A stretch of 64,000 nucleotides of DNA, taken from contig JARFRB010000116.1 of NCBI GenBank assembly GCA_029287455.1, positions 31,118 to 95,117 on the forward strand, written 5' to 3'. The notes under the pieces are model-generated. The model searched no databases and was not told the DNA's origin. It saw only the letters and a program-made list of their open reading frames with translations. Positions 38,960 through 47,744 of this stretch are shown piece after piece. Position 1 is the first letter of the stretch, and each line of letters starts with the position of its first letter. The stretch comes from Pelagibius litoralis. Lineage in GTDB: Bacteria > Pseudomonadota > Alphaproteobacteria > Kiloniellales > DSM-21159. The position numbers and the translations under genes were made by a program.

Positions 38960-40018
38960 TTATTCGACCGGTGGCGGATTCTCGGACTGCTGGCGCAGGT
39001 AGGCGATCATCCCGGCCAGTTGATCATCCTTCTTGAAGCCCGGGTAGACCATCTTCGTGCCTGGCTCCCACTCCTTCGGGTTTCGCAAGAAGCCCCAAAG
39101 GTTGGTGTAATCCCACGTCTCGCCAGCCGCGTTCCGCGCCTGGAATGCCTCGGAGTAGCCAAAGCCCTCGACCGCGCCGATGGGCGCCCCCACGATGTTG
39201 TAGAGGTTCGGGCCGACCTTGTTGTCTCCACCTTGATCGAAGGAGTGGCAGGCGGAGCAGCGGCGAGCAAGCTTTTCGCCCACGGTCGGATCGGCCTCGG
39301 CGATCAAGGCGAGGAAGGCGGTGTCCGCGGGCGCCGCAGCTTCCTGGGTCGCGCCCGCCGCAGCTTCCGCTTCCTCGGTCTTGGCAGCGTCCGCCTCGGC
39401 CCCGGCTTCTGTGGTGTCGGCGATCCCGGTATCGGCTTCTTGGGCATCGGCGGCCTGGGCGGCGGCGAGTTCATCTTCGCTCGGCAGAGCGACCGGATTG
39501 TCGCTGAGCGAGCGCATCCAGACGATGATATCGGCGCGCGCACCGACCTTCTTCAAGCCCGCGTAGCCCATCTTCGTACCGGGCGCGTAGGCCTTGGGGT
39601 TCGCGAGAAAGGCGTTCAGCTCTTCGTAAGTCCAGTCCTTGTCGGCCATGCCCTCAAGCGCGTCGGAGTACGCGAAGCCCTCGGCATGAGCATGTTTGGC
39701 GCCGACAATGTTCCAAAGATTCGGGCCCACCTTATTGGCGCCGCCTTTGTCGAAGGAGTGGCACGCCGTGCAGGCCTTGGCGACCTTCTCGCCATTCGCG
39801 GGATCGGCAGAGGCGAGCAGCGGCAGCACCGGCTCCAAGGCCGGGCCTTCGGCGGTGGCGCCTTCCGCGCCGCCCTCGCCGGAGATTGGAACGCTGTAGA
39901 TCGCTTCGTCGATTCCGCCAGGACTAACGAGAAGGTCCGCGATGAAGCCCGCGAACATCGCAATCACGCCCGCGGTGAGTACGGCCCCGGCAATCTTGTT
40001 GAATTCCATAGATGACAT
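38960..40018 (-). CDS. Membrane-anchored double-haem cytochrome c (tandem CycM-like domains)
   Basis: Electron carrier attached to the inner membrane, facing the periplasm. Seen: uncleaved N-terminal anchor (residues 8-30), then a first class I cytochrome c with CTACH (Cys83, Cys86, His87) and axial Met150 (GTKMGYAG). An Ala/Glu/Asp-rich linker (about 176-236) leads to a second domain with CSACH (Cys254, Cys257, His258) and Met323 (GTKMVYPG). The two domains resemble each other (SFDxGGxNKVGPNLxNIVGA), so the gene arose by internal duplication of a single-domain c552/CycM-type protein. 352 residues. The usual single-domain proteins pass electrons from bc1 to cytochrome oxidase. Confidence 0.93.
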   Translation of the reverse strand: MSSMEFNKIAGAVLTAGVIAMFAGFIADLLVSPGGIDEAIYSVPISGEGGAEGATAEGPALEPVLPLLASADPANGEKVAKACTACHSFDKGGANKVGPNLWNIVGAKHAHAEGFAYSDALEGMADKDWTYEELNAFLANPKAYAPGTKMGYAGLKKVGARADIIVWMRSLSDNPVALPSEDELAAAQAADAQEADTGIADTTEAGAEADAAKTEEAEAAAGATQEAAAPADTAFLALIAEADPTVGEKLARRCSACHSFDQGGDNKVGPNLYNIVGAPIGAVEGFGYSEAFQARNAAGETWDYTNLWGFLRNPKEWEPGTKMVYPGFKKDDQLAGMIAYLRQQSENPPPVE

Positions 40019-40207
40019 GGCGTAGTCACATCCCCCGTTATCACGCCGCCTCGGGTGGTTGCGACCATAGCGGCAGGGTTATTCCGGTTCAATATCTTCC
40101 GGTGATGTCGGATCGCGGGCCGCTATGCAAGGATATAGCAAAAGACGCGACTTAGCGCCGCACAGGGCCGGGCAGCGCGGCGCGAACGTGTAAAGCGAGA
40201 GGGAGCG

Positions 40208-40966
40208 ATGACCCTACCGAATTCCCCAATTGTCCTGATCCCGGCGCGCCTGGCCTCGACCCGGCTGCCGGACAAGCCGCTCGCCGACATTCACGGCGAA
40301 CCCATGATCGTGCATGTTTGGCGCCGCGCCCTCGCGGCAGGGATCGGGCCGGTCGTTGTGGCCGCCGCGGAGGCGGAGATCGTCGAGGCGGTGGAGAAAG
40401 CCGGCGGCGAAGCGGTCCTGACGCGCCCGGAGCATCCCTCGGGCACGGACCGCATCCACGAGGCCTTGGAACGGATCGACCCCGAGGGCCGGCACGACGC
40501 CGTCGTCAACGTCCAGGGCGACCTTCCCACCATCGACCCGCAAGTGATCCGGGCGGTCTTCGCCCCGCTTGCCGATCCGGCGGTCGATATCGCCACCCTT
40601 GCCGTCGAGATCGAAGACCCGGAGGAGCGGGTCGATCCCAACGTCGTCAAGGCGGTGACTTCCTTCGCGCCCGGCGCATCGGTGGCGCGCGCGCTGTACT
40701 TTTCGCGCGCTAGCGTGCCGTGGGACGGCGGCGACTCCGGCTTGCCGCTCTACCATCACATCGGGCTCTACGCCTACCGCAGGGCGGCCTTGGAGCGCTT
40801 CGTGAGCCTGCTCGCCTCGCCCCTGGAGCAGCGCGAACGCCTGGAACAGCTGCGCGCCTTGGAAGCGGGCATGCGGATCGACGTGGCGCGCGTTGACACG
40901 GTGCCGCTCGGTGTCGATACTCCGGCGCTCCTGGAGCGGGCGCGCCGGGTGCTGGCTCCGGCTTGA
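40208..40966 (+). CDS. kdsB: 3-deoxy-manno-octulosonate cytidylyltransferase
   Basis: Activates Kdo as CMP-Kdo for lipopolysaccharide inner core synthesis. Seen: nucleotide-binding N-terminus [60 protein letters not shown] and [15 protein letters not shown], all in family order. 252 residues; ATG 40208 has GAGGGAG nearby. Presence shows a Gram-negative LPS-bearing envelope. It is divergent from the cytochrome gene (189-bp gap) and followed by pheA. Confidence 0.96.
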   Translation: MTLPNSPIVLIPARLASTRLPDKPLADIHGEPMIVHVWRRALAAGIGPVVVAAAEAEIVEAVEKAGGEAVLTRPEHPSGTDRIHEALERIDPEGRHDAVVNVQGDLPTIDPQVIRAVFAPLADPAVDIATLAVEIEDPEERVDPNVVKAVTSFAPGASVARALYFSRASVPWDGGDSGLPLYHHIGLYAYRRAALERFVSLLASPLEQRERLEQLRALEAGMRIDVARVDTVPLGVDTPALLERARRVLAPA

Positions 40967-41025
40967 AGCGCGCCCGGCAAGAGATGCTTTGCTAAACATC
41001 TGGTATTCGTAAGAAAATCTCGCGC

Positions 41026-41892
41026 ATGATCGACACGAAATTACCCATCGCCTTTCAAGGTGTGGCCGGCGCCTATTCGGACATGGCCTGCCGCGCCGTC
41101 TTTCCGGGCCGCGAAACCCTGCCCTGCGAGTCCTTCGAGGACACCTTCGCCACGGTGGTTGAAGGGCGGGCGGATCTCGCCATGATTCCGATCGACAATT
41201 CCAGCGCAGGCCGTGTCGCCGACATCCATCACCTGCTGCCCAACTCGGGCCTGCACATCATTGGCGAGCATTTTCAGAAGGTTGAGCACCAGTTCCTGGC
41301 CCCCAAAGGGGCGACCTTCGAAAGCGTCAAGATCGTGCGCAGCCACGTTCAGGGCCTTGCTCAATGCCGGGCCTTCATCCGGGAGCGGGGCCTCACCCCA
41401 ATCTGGCACGCGGACACCGCCGGAGCGGCCGCCGAGGTCGCGGCATCGGGTGACGTGACTCAATCGGCGATCGCCTCGAAGCTCGCGGGCGAAATCTACG
41501 GCATGGAAACCCTTGCAGAGAACGTCCAGGACATCGAGCACAACACCACGCGCTTTCTCATCATGTCGCGCGAGCCGCTCGATCCGGAGCCCGATTCCGG
41601 GCCGGCGATCACCTCCTTCGTGTTCCGGGTCCGCTCGGTCCCGGCATCCCTTTACAAGGCGCTGGGCGGCTTCGCGACCAATGGCGTCAACATCACGAAG
41701 CTGGAAAGCTACATCGTGGATGGGACCTTCAAGGTTGCGCAATTCTACGCCGACGTGGAAGGCCACCCGCACCATCGCGGATTGCGCCTGGCGCTGGAGG
41801 AACTGAGTTTCTTCTCCCGCGAGGTCAAGATCCTTGGCGTTTACCCGGCTTCGCCCTTCCGCCTGACCGAAGCCGAACCCTCGGGCGACTGA
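41026..41892 (+). CDS. pheA: Prephenate dehydratase
   Basis: Stand-alone prephenate dehydratase making phenylpyruvate for phenylalanine. Seen: periplasmic-binding-like catalytic domain with AFQGVAGAYSDMA, MIPIDNSSAGRV and the catalytic Thr-Arg-Phe of HNTTRFLIM. A C-terminal ACT domain follows (SFVFRVRSVPASLYKALGGFATNGVNITKLES) for feedback by phenylalanine. No chorismate mutase domain is present. 288 residues, ATG 41026, 59 bp after kdsB and likely cotranscribed, a common alphaproteobacterial pairing. Confidence 0.95.
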   Translation: MIDTKLPIAFQGVAGAYSDMACRAVFPGRETLPCESFEDTFATVVEGRADLAMIPIDNSSAGRVADIHHLLPNSGLHIIGEHFQKVEHQFLAPKGATFESVKIVRSHVQGLAQCRAFIRERGLTPIWHADTAGAAAEVAASGDVTQSAIASKLAGEIYGMETLAENVQDIEHNTTRFLIMSREPLDPEPDSGPAITSFVFRVRSVPASLYKALGGFATNGVNITKLESYIVDGTFKVAQFYADVEGHPHHRGLRLALEELSFFSREVKILGVYPASPFRLTEAEPSGD

Positions 41893-41909
41893 CGCCGCCC
41901 TCTATTCTT

Positions 41910-41930
41910 CGTCATCGCGAGGCGAAGCGG
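41910..41930. repeat. Dispersed repeat (CGTCATYGCGAG family), copy 4, single arm
   Basis: CGTCATCGCGAGGCGAAGCGG lies between the converging pheA and nudC genes. Only one arm is well preserved; a degenerate ACCGCGAGG follows at 41940. Confidence 0.5.
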
Positions 41931-41948
41931 CTCTCCCTGACCGCGAGG

Positions 41949-42887
41949 CTAGCCCCGCGCGAGCCAATCCTCGATCAAGCGGCGGGCAATGGAATCCTTG
42001 CGCGGCAGGCGAAAGCCCTCGTCTTCCGGCGAATTGCGCAAGGCCGCCCGGTCGTACCACCTCGCCGACTCGATCTCCTCCTCGTCGACCTTGAGGTCCT
42101 GATAGGGCGCACGGGCCCAGAAACCCAGCATCAACGAGGAAGGGAAAGGCCAGGGCTGAGAAGATTGGTAGGTCACGCGGTCGACGACCAGGCCGACTTC
42201 CTCCTCCACCTCGCGCGCCACGCTTTCCTCCAGGCTTTCCCCCGGCTCCACGAAGCCCGCGAGGGTCGAGTGCATGCCCGGCGGCCAGATCTTTTGGCGC
42301 CCCAGCACACAACGGTCGCCACCGTCGTGAACCAGCATGATGACTGCGGGATCGGTTCGCGGAAAATGCGGCGCGCCGCAGGTCTCGCTGAGGCAGCTTC
42401 GCTGAAACCCGGCGTTCCGGCTCTCCGTCGGATGTCCGCAAAGGCCGCAGAAGAGGTGGCGCTGGTGCCAGTAGAGCATGCCCCGCGCGCAGGCCAGGAT
42501 AGCCCCCTCCTGGTGCGGCAGCAGGGGCCCGACGTTCCTGAGATCGGAGAAGTGCCCGCGTCCGGCCAGCGCCGGCAAGTGGTCCGGCGTTTCCACCGGC
42601 GAGATATCCACCGCGAAGTGCGCGCGGTCCTCTTCATCGATCCCCAGAAACACCGTTTGGGCCGAAATTCCCCGCAGAGCCAGAGCTTCCGCCCCATCCA
42701 GGAAGACCGCCCGCGGCGTGGCGCCGGCGGGCGGCGCTTCCGGCGGCAGGTCGAATAGTGAGCGCTGGCGCCATACCGGCGTGAAAAGGCTCCTCGGGTG
42801 ATCGAGACGTTCGGCCAGCCAAGCGGTATCGTTCCGAAGGCGATCGGCGCGGTCCAGTCCGGTGCCGCTGTAGAAGTTCGGGCGCAT
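41949..42887 (-). CDS. nudC: NADH pyrophosphatase / NAD-capped RNA hydrolase NudC
   Basis: Nudix hydrolase cleaving NADH or NAD caps on RNA. Seen: zinc ribbon CGLCG plus C..C in SCLSETCG, PRTDPAVIMLV, the Nudix box GFVEPGESLEESVAREVEEEVGL, and the NudC-specific SQPWPFPSSLMLGF with the QPWPFPxS array. 312 residues, with an N-terminal domain typical of alphaproteobacterial NudC. It converges on pheA and is divergent from the SRP RNA gene. Confidence 0.95.
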   Translation of the reverse strand: MRPNFYSGTGLDRADRLRNDTAWLAERLDHPRSLFTPVWRQRSLFDLPPEAPPAGATPRAVFLDGAEALALRGISAQTVFLGIDEEDRAHFAVDISPVETPDHLPALAGRGHFSDLRNVGPLLPHQEGAILACARGMLYWHQRHLFCGLCGHPTESRNAGFQRSCLSETCGAPHFPRTDPAVIMLVHDGGDRCVLGRQKIWPPGMHSTLAGFVEPGESLEESVAREVEEEVGLVVDRVTYQSSQPWPFPSSLMLGFWARAPYQDLKVDEEEIESARWYDRAALRNSPEDEGFRLPRKDSIARRLIEDWLARG

Positions 42888-43038
42888 GACGGATTACACT
42901 CGCTGCATGACGCAGGCACGAAGCCGATTGTCGTGCGGAAAAGTGCACCGCGCCGCGCGCGATTGCAATCCGGCTGGCGAAATAAGCGAGTTGGGGCGGT
43001 TGCGGCTGCCCCTCTTGGCTTTATCGGTATCGCGCCTC

Positions 43039-43069
43039 TTGCCGGAAGGGGGGCCAGTACTGATATAGT
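43039..43069 (+). promoter_or_regulatory. Promoter of the SRP RNA gene
   Basis: TATAGT at 43064-43069 ends 6 nt before the 5' end of the RNA. A TTGCCG-like -35 at 43039-43044 is 19 nt upstream, slightly long. Position of the -10 relative to the RNA end is the main support. Confidence 0.5.
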
Positions 43070-43075
43070 CGCTCC

Positions 43076-43175
43076 GGGAGGTTGGCCCGCGGACGGACCG
43101 CTCGCCAACCCGGTCAGGTCCGGAAGGAAGCAGCCGTAACGAGTTTCCGCGTCCGGGTCGCGGAACCAGCCTCCC
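43076..43175 (+). ncRNA. ffs: Signal recognition particle RNA, small bacterial type (4.5S)
   Basis: The RNA scaffold of SRP that binds Ffh and stimulates its GTPase with FtsY. Seen: the near-universal apical loop and asymmetric-bulge sequence GGTCAGGTCCGGAAGGAAGC (starting near 43113), and terminal pairing of GGGAGG at the 5' end with CCTCCC at 43170-43175, giving one long hairpin of about 100 nt. A promoter -10 box lies just upstream and a stem-loop terminator follows directly. Position before dnaX is the usual one in alphaproteobacteria. Confidence 0.96.
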
Positions 43176-43202
43176 GCCCGTTTGACGGGCGACCTTCTTT
43201 TT
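43175..43202 (+). terminator. Rho-independent terminator of the SRP RNA
   Basis: Stem CGCCCG / CGGGCG (43175-43180 with 43186-43191), loop TTTGA, then TTCTTTTT ending at 43202. It directly follows the SRP RNA 3' end. Confidence 0.8.
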
Positions 43203-43240
43203 GGGCGAGGGTGCCGCGTCGGCCGCCATCAGCCACCCCG

Positions 43241-45091
43241 ATGATCGACCGGGCGATGACAGACTCGATAGCCAGTCCCCCTTCCTCGACAGACGCCGCG
43301 CCGGCCGCCGAATCCAGCACGCCCTATCGCGTTCTCGCTCGCAAGTATCGCCCTCAGGCCTTCGACGACCTCATCGGTCAGGAAGCGCTGGTCCGCACCC
43401 TCAGCAACGCGATCGAGAGCAGGCGCTTTCCGCATGCCATGATCCTCACCGGTATACGGGGTGTCGGCAAGACCACCACCGCTCGGATCATCGCCAAGGC
43501 GATCAACTACGCCGGACCGGATGGCGAGGCCGGGCCGACCGTGGGGCCGACGGACGACTGTCCGATCTGCCGGGCCATCGCCGAGGACCGCCATCCGGAC
43601 GTGATCGAGATGGACGCGGCAAGCCGAACCGGGGTGAACGATATCCGCGAACTCATCGAGAGCGTGCGCTATCGCCCGACCGAGGCGCGCTACAAGGTCT
43701 ATATCGTCGACGAAGTCCACATGCTCTCCACCTCAGCCTTCAACGCGCTGTTGAAGACGCTGGAGGAGCCGCCGGAGCATGTCATCTTCCTCTTCGCGAC
43801 CACGGAGATTCGCAAGGTTCCCGTGACTGTGCTCTCCCGCTGCATGCGCTTCGATCTGCGCCGGGTCGAGCAAGCGGTCCTGGCGGCACACTTCGCCCGC
43901 ATCTGCGAGAATGAGGCCGTGACGGCCGAGCCGGAAGCCTTGGAGATGATCGCCCGGGCGGCGGACGGCTCGGTGCGCGATGGCCTCTCGCTCTTGGATC
44001 AGGCGATCGCGCTCGCCGAGGGTCATGTTGCCGTGGAGCCCGTGAAACAGATGCTGGGGCTGGCCGACCGGGCGCGCATCCACGACCTTTTCGAAGCCGT
44101 GATGCGCGGTGCCGTGGCCGAGGCGCTCGCGCAGCTTGGCGAGCTCTACGCCGTGGGCGCGGATCCGGTGGTGGTCTTGCAAGACTTGCTGGAGCTCACG
44201 CACGCCGTCGCCCGCGCCCGCGTTGTGCCGGAGTCGGCGGATGCCGGCCTTTCGGAGATGGAGCGGGTGAGCACCAGGGCGCTTGCGGAGAAGTTGTCAA
44301 CCCCGGCCGTGGCGCGTACCTGGCAGCTGCTGCTGAAGGGCATTGGCGAGGCGCGGGTTTCGCCCTCCCCGCTACAAGCCGCCGAGATGGTGCTGATTCG
44401 GCTGGCCCACGCCAGCGAGCTGCCGACGCCCGGCGATCTGGTGCGGCGCTTGACCGAAGGCGCCGGCGGCCAGGCCCAGGCTCCAGCGCCGAACCCTACG
44501 CCAAGCCCGGCATCGGGCCCGGTTGCATCCGCGCCGCCCGGCCCGAGGCAATCCGGTGGCGCGCTCGTGATGCCCCAGCCATCGCCCGAGCCGGTGCCAG
44601 ATCCAGAACAGGCGGGCGGGCTCGAACGGGTGCCAGAACCCGAGCTGGCCGGGGATCGCAGCCCGGCGCCGGAAGTCGAACCGGTGGCACCGGTGAACCC
44701 GACGAGCTTCCAGGCGGTTGTGGGCCTCTTCAAGGAAAAGCGGGAAATGCGCCTGGCGCGACACCTCTCGGAGGATGCTCACCTGGTGCGCTTCGAGGCG
44801 GGGCATCTAGAATTCCGCCCGCGCGAGGGGGCGCCGCGCGATCTCGCCGGGCAAGCCGGCCGCTTGTTGAGCGAGTGGACCGGCCAGCGATGGATCGTGA
44901 GCGTGTCGGAGGAGGAGGGGGAGGCCACCTTGGCAGAGCGCGAGCGCGAGCGCTTGTCCGGGGTGCTAAGCGAGGTCAAACGCGATCCCCTGGTGCAAGC
45001 GGCCCTGGAAGCCTTTCCAGGCGCCTCGATCGCGAAGGTCCGCGAAGGATTCGCGAAAGGCAATGAAGATAGCCGAGAGGACAAGGCATGA
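43241..45091 (+). CDS. dnaX: DNA polymerase III subunit gamma/tau
   Basis: Clamp-loader ATPase. Seen: PQAFDDLIGQEALVRTL, Walker A TGIRGVGKTTTAR, Walker B VYIVDEVHMLS, the sensor SRCMRFDLRR, then a proline-rich linker (about residues 455-540) and a C-terminal tau-like domain that binds the polymerase. The zinc module keeps only two of four cysteines (DDCPICRAI), as in many relatives I recall from this class. ATG 43241 is chosen; ATG 43256 is an alternative, and the earlier frame overlaps the SRP RNA. About 616 residues. No obvious frameshift-type slippery run for a separate gamma form was seen. It overlaps ybaB by ATGA. Confidence 0.95.
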   Translation: MIDRAMTDSIASPPSSTDAAPAAESSTPYRVLARKYRPQAFDDLIGQEALVRTLSNAIESRRFPHAMILTGIRGVGKTTTARIIAKAINYAGPDGEAGPTVGPTDDCPICRAIAEDRHPDVIEMDAASRTGVNDIRELIESVRYRPTEARYKVYIVDEVHMLSTSAFNALLKTLEEPPEHVIFLFATTEIRKVPVTVLSRCMRFDLRRVEQAVLAAHFARICENEAVTAEPEALEMIARAADGSVRDGLSLLDQAIALAEGHVAVEPVKQMLGLADRARIHDLFEAVMRGAVAEALAQLGELYAVGADPVVVLQDLLELTHAVARARVVPESADAGLSEMERVSTRALAEKLSTPAVARTWQLLLKGIGEARVSPSPLQAAEMVLIRLAHASELPTPGDLVRRLTEGAGGQAQAPAPNPTPSPASGPVASAPPGPRQSGGALVMPQPSPEPVPDPEQAGGLERVPEPELAGDRSPAPEVEPVAPVNPTSFQAVVGLFKEKREMRLARHLSEDAHLVRFEAGHLEFRPREGAPRDLAGQAGRLLSEWTGQRWIVSVSEEEGEATLAERERERLSGVLSEVKRDPLVQAALEAFPGASIAKVREGFAKGNEDSREDKA

Positions 45092-45411
45092 AGAACCTGG
45101 GGAGCATGCTCAAGCAGGCACAAGAGATGCAGACCAAGATGGCCGAGATGCAAGAGCGCTTGTCGGAGGTGGAAATCGTTGGCCAAGCGGCCGCCGGCAT
45201 GGTGCGGGTCATCATGACTGGCAAGGGGGATTTCAAGTCCGTCAAGATCGACCCCACCCTGGTCGATCCCGCCGAGGTCGAGGTTTTGGAGGACCTGATC
45301 GCCGCCGCCGCGAACGACGGCCGTGCCAAGGTCGAGGCCTACGCCCAGGAGGAGATGGGCAAGCTGACCGGCGGCCTGGCCTTGCCACCCGGCTTCAAGC
45401 TGCCTTTCTAG
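45088..45411 (+). CDS. ybaB: YbaB/EbfC family nucleoid-associated protein
   Basis: Small dimeric DNA-binding protein of the nucleoid, often linked with RecR in repair. Seen: 107 residues, an N-terminal coiled helix KNLGSMLKQAQEMQTKMAEMQ, the strand VGQAAAGMVRVIMTGKGDFKSVKIDP and a C-terminal KLTGGLALPPGFKLPF, all standard. The start ATG overlaps the dnaX stop and recR follows within 6 bp, so the three are translationally linked. Confidence 0.95.
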   Translation: MKNLGSMLKQAQEMQTKMAEMQERLSEVEIVGQAAAGMVRVIMTGKGDFKSVKIDPTLVDPAEVEVLEDLIAAAANDGRAKVEAYAQEEMGKLTGGLALPPGFKLPF

Positions 45412-45417
45412 GGTGTG

Positions 45418-46011
45418 ATGGCCGCTTCCGAAATAGAGCGCATGATCCAGCTCCTGGCGCGGTTGCCGGGTCTCGGCCCTCGCTCGGCCAGGCGCGCCGC
45501 GCTTCACCTCATCGAACGCCGTGAATCCTTGCTCAGGCCGTTGGCCGCCACACTCGCACGAGCGGCGGACGCGGTTCGCCTATGCGGCGTTTGTGGGAAT
45601 ATGAGCGATTCGGATCCCTGCCCCATCTGTGAAGACCCAAAGCGCGATCCCTCGGTCATCTGCGTGGTGGAGGACCTGGGGGGGCTCTGGGCCATGGAGC
45701 GCAGCGCGGCCTTCAAGGGGCGTTATCACGTGCTTGGCGGCACCCTTTCAGCCTTGGATGGGCGCGGCCCCGAGCAGCTCAATATCGCCGGACTGGCACG
45801 CCGCTGTGAAGACGAACAGGTTCGGGAGATCATCTTGGCGCTGACCGCAACGGTGGAGGGGCAGACCACGGCGCACTACATCGGTGAACGGCTCGAAGGC
45901 CTGGACGTCAAGGTCACGAAGCTCGGTCAAGGGGTGCCGGTTGGCGGCGCGCTGGACTATCTGGATGATGGCACGCTGATGGCCGCTCTGCGCTCGCGCC
46001 AGCCGGCATAG
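45418..46011 (+). CDS. recR: Recombination mediator RecR
   Basis: Ring-forming protein loading RecA on gaps with RecF/RecO. Seen: N-terminal helix-hairpin-helix [20 protein letters not shown], zinc finger [16 protein letters not shown], and Toprim domain beginning [16 protein letters not shown] with the Walker B-like [16 protein letters not shown]. 197 residues from ATG 45418; GTG 45415 is an alternative. Third gene of the dnaX-ybaB-recR operon. Confidence 0.95.
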   Translation: MAASEIERMIQLLARLPGLGPRSARRAALHLIERRESLLRPLAATLARAADAVRLCGVCGNMSDSDPCPICEDPKRDPSVICVVEDLGGLWAMERSAAFKGRYHVLGGTLSALDGRGPEQLNIAGLARRCEDEQVREIILALTATVEGQTTAHYIGERLEGLDVKVTKLGQGVPVGGALDYLDDGTLMAALRSRQPA

Positions 46012-46110
46012 AGGTTTCCGCGGCCGCTATCACAAGTCTGCCGCATTCCCGGGCTATAAACCGGCGCCCCGGAAACTCCAGACTGTCCCAATCCAATGAG
46101 GTTAAGCAGC

Positions 46111-47610
46111 ATGTCAGACGCCCAAAGCACAGGAACCAGTCCCGACGAAGGAACCAGAACTCGATGCTGCTCCATTGAAACGCGTGGGCGTATCCTTGCG
46201 GCGGCGGCGGGCGCGGCGATCGGCGCCGCGGCCCTTACGGGCCCCGCGGGCGCCGAGGACCGGCTCGTGCCCCTGGAGGCGCGGCGCGGATTGGATATTA
46301 CCGTTTACCAGAACGACCTCGGATTGGTGGCCGACCGGCGCTGGGTCGCGCTGAACGAGGGGGGCAATCGGCTCGCCATCGACGGGGTCAGCCCGAGCGT
46401 GATCGCGGAAAGTCTAAGCGTGGCCAGTCCCGCGGAGGGCTTGAGCCTTTTGGAGCAGGCCTGGGAGCCGGCCAACCTGACGCCGCAGGTTCTGCTGGAG
46501 CGCGCCTTGGGCCAGAGGGTGCTGCTGGTGAGCCGCGATCCCGTGACCGGACAGGAGACCAGCGAAGAGGCGGTCTTGCTGTCGCTCGCGGCGGGGCCGG
46601 TGCTGCGCGTCGGCGACCGGATCGAGATTGCACCGGCGGGCCGGATCGTGCTCCCCGGCGAGCTGGACCTCGGCCTGCAGAATTTGCGCGCCAAGCCGGC
46701 CCTGCTTATGAGCGTGCAAAGCGGCCAGACCGGTGCCGCCGAGTTGGAGCTGCGCTATCTCACCCATGGGCTGAGCTGGCGTGCCGATTACGCGGCGACA
46801 CTGGCCGCCGATGGTACAAGCCTGCGGCTCGAGGCCATGGTGACCCTCGCGAACGCCACCGAGGTGGCCTTCGAAGACGCGGCTTTGCGGCTTGTCGCGG
46901 GCGAGGTGAACACCGGCCCGCGCCCTCAGCCCATGCCACGCCAGGCCATGATGCGCGCGGAAGCAAGCATGGCGGACGCCGCACCGCCCGCGCCCGAGCC
47001 GGCCGGCGAGCGCTATGTCTACACTCTGCCCGATCCGGTGAGCCTGGGGCCCGGCGAACGCCGGCAGATCGCCCTTTTCACGCCGCGCGATATACCGATC
47101 GAGCGAAAGCTGCGCTTCGAGAACATCGTGCGGTTCCAGAGCGGCGGCGGGAAGATCGGTCCGGTCCCCGCGAGCCTGCGCCTCGAGCTTACGAACCCGG
47201 CCGGCGAGGGTGGGCAAGCGCCGCTGCCCGCGGGCACGGTCCGTGTCTATGAAAGTCCGGAAACCGGCCCACTGCTTTTCGTCGGGGCGGACGCGATCGC
47301 GAACACCCCGGCGGGTAACACCGACACCCTGGATCTCGGCAAGGCATTCGACGTCACGGCCACCAGCCGGCAGACCGCCTTAGAGCGTCTTTCGGACCGC
47401 AGCTACGAGACGGCACAGGAATTCGTGGTGCGCAATGCCAAGGGCACGGCGGTCGAGGTCGAGGTCGCTGTGGACTTTCCTCCGGGCTGGAAAATGCTCG
47501 AGGAAAGCAGCCCCCACGCGGCCGAAACCAGTGGCCGGGTTATCTGGACCGTCGAAGTGCCGGCCGGCGGCGAAGCCACGCTCACCTTCCGCGCCCGGAT
47601 CGGGCAGTAG
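46111..47610 (+). CDS. DUF4139 domain-containing protein, probably exported
   Basis: Function unknown. Seen: a 25-residue polar N-terminus, one hydrophobic segment (GRILAAAAGAAIGAAALTGPAGA, residues about 26-47) acting as signal or anchor, then the DUF4139-type beta-rich region. It opens ITVYQNDLGLVADRRWVAL and includes LRYLTHGLSWRADYAATL; an immunoglobulin-like C-terminus is rich in Pro, Gly and Glu. About 499 residues. ATG 46111 is chosen for the GAGG sequence 9 nt upstream; ATG 46096 is possible. A proline- and methionine-rich spacer (about 270-300) is of low complexity. A surface or envelope role is inferred only. Confidence 0.82.
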   Translation: MSDAQSTGTSPDEGTRTRCCSIETRGRILAAAAGAAIGAAALTGPAGAEDRLVPLEARRGLDITVYQNDLGLVADRRWVALNEGGNRLAIDGVSPSVIAESLSVASPAEGLSLLEQAWEPANLTPQVLLERALGQRVLLVSRDPVTGQETSEEAVLLSLAAGPVLRVGDRIEIAPAGRIVLPGELDLGLQNLRAKPALLMSVQSGQTGAAELELRYLTHGLSWRADYAATLAADGTSLRLEAMVTLANATEVAFEDAALRLVAGEVNTGPRPQPMPRQAMMRAEASMADAAPPAPEPAGERYVYTLPDPVSLGPGERRQIALFTPRDIPIERKLRFENIVRFQSGGGKIGPVPASLRLELTNPAGEGGQAPLPAGTVRVYESPETGPLLFVGADAIANTPAGNTDTLDLGKAFDVTATSRQTALERLSDRSYETAQEFVVRNAKGTAVEVEVAVDFPPGWKMLEESSPHAAETSGRVIWTVEVPAGGEATLTFRARIGQ

Positions 47611-47645
47611 CGGGGTGGCAAGCTAACTGGCGCCGATGGGAAACG

Positions 47646-47730
47646 CTGGATTGCTTCGCCTTCGGCTCGCAATGACGAGTAAAAGCGCGACCCTCGAGCG
47701 TCATTGCAAGCCGAAGGCGAAGCAATCCAG
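47646..47730. repeat. Dispersed inverted repeat (CGTCATTGCGAG family), copy 5, near perfect
   Basis: Two 32-bp arms, 47646-47677 and 47699-47730, match as reverse complements with a single mismatch (GCGAG against GCAAG) and a 21-nt spacer. It lies between the converging DUF4139 and ubiG genes and would form a long hairpin in either transcript. Confidence 0.8.
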
Positions 47731-47744
47731 AGGTGTTGGGCCCG

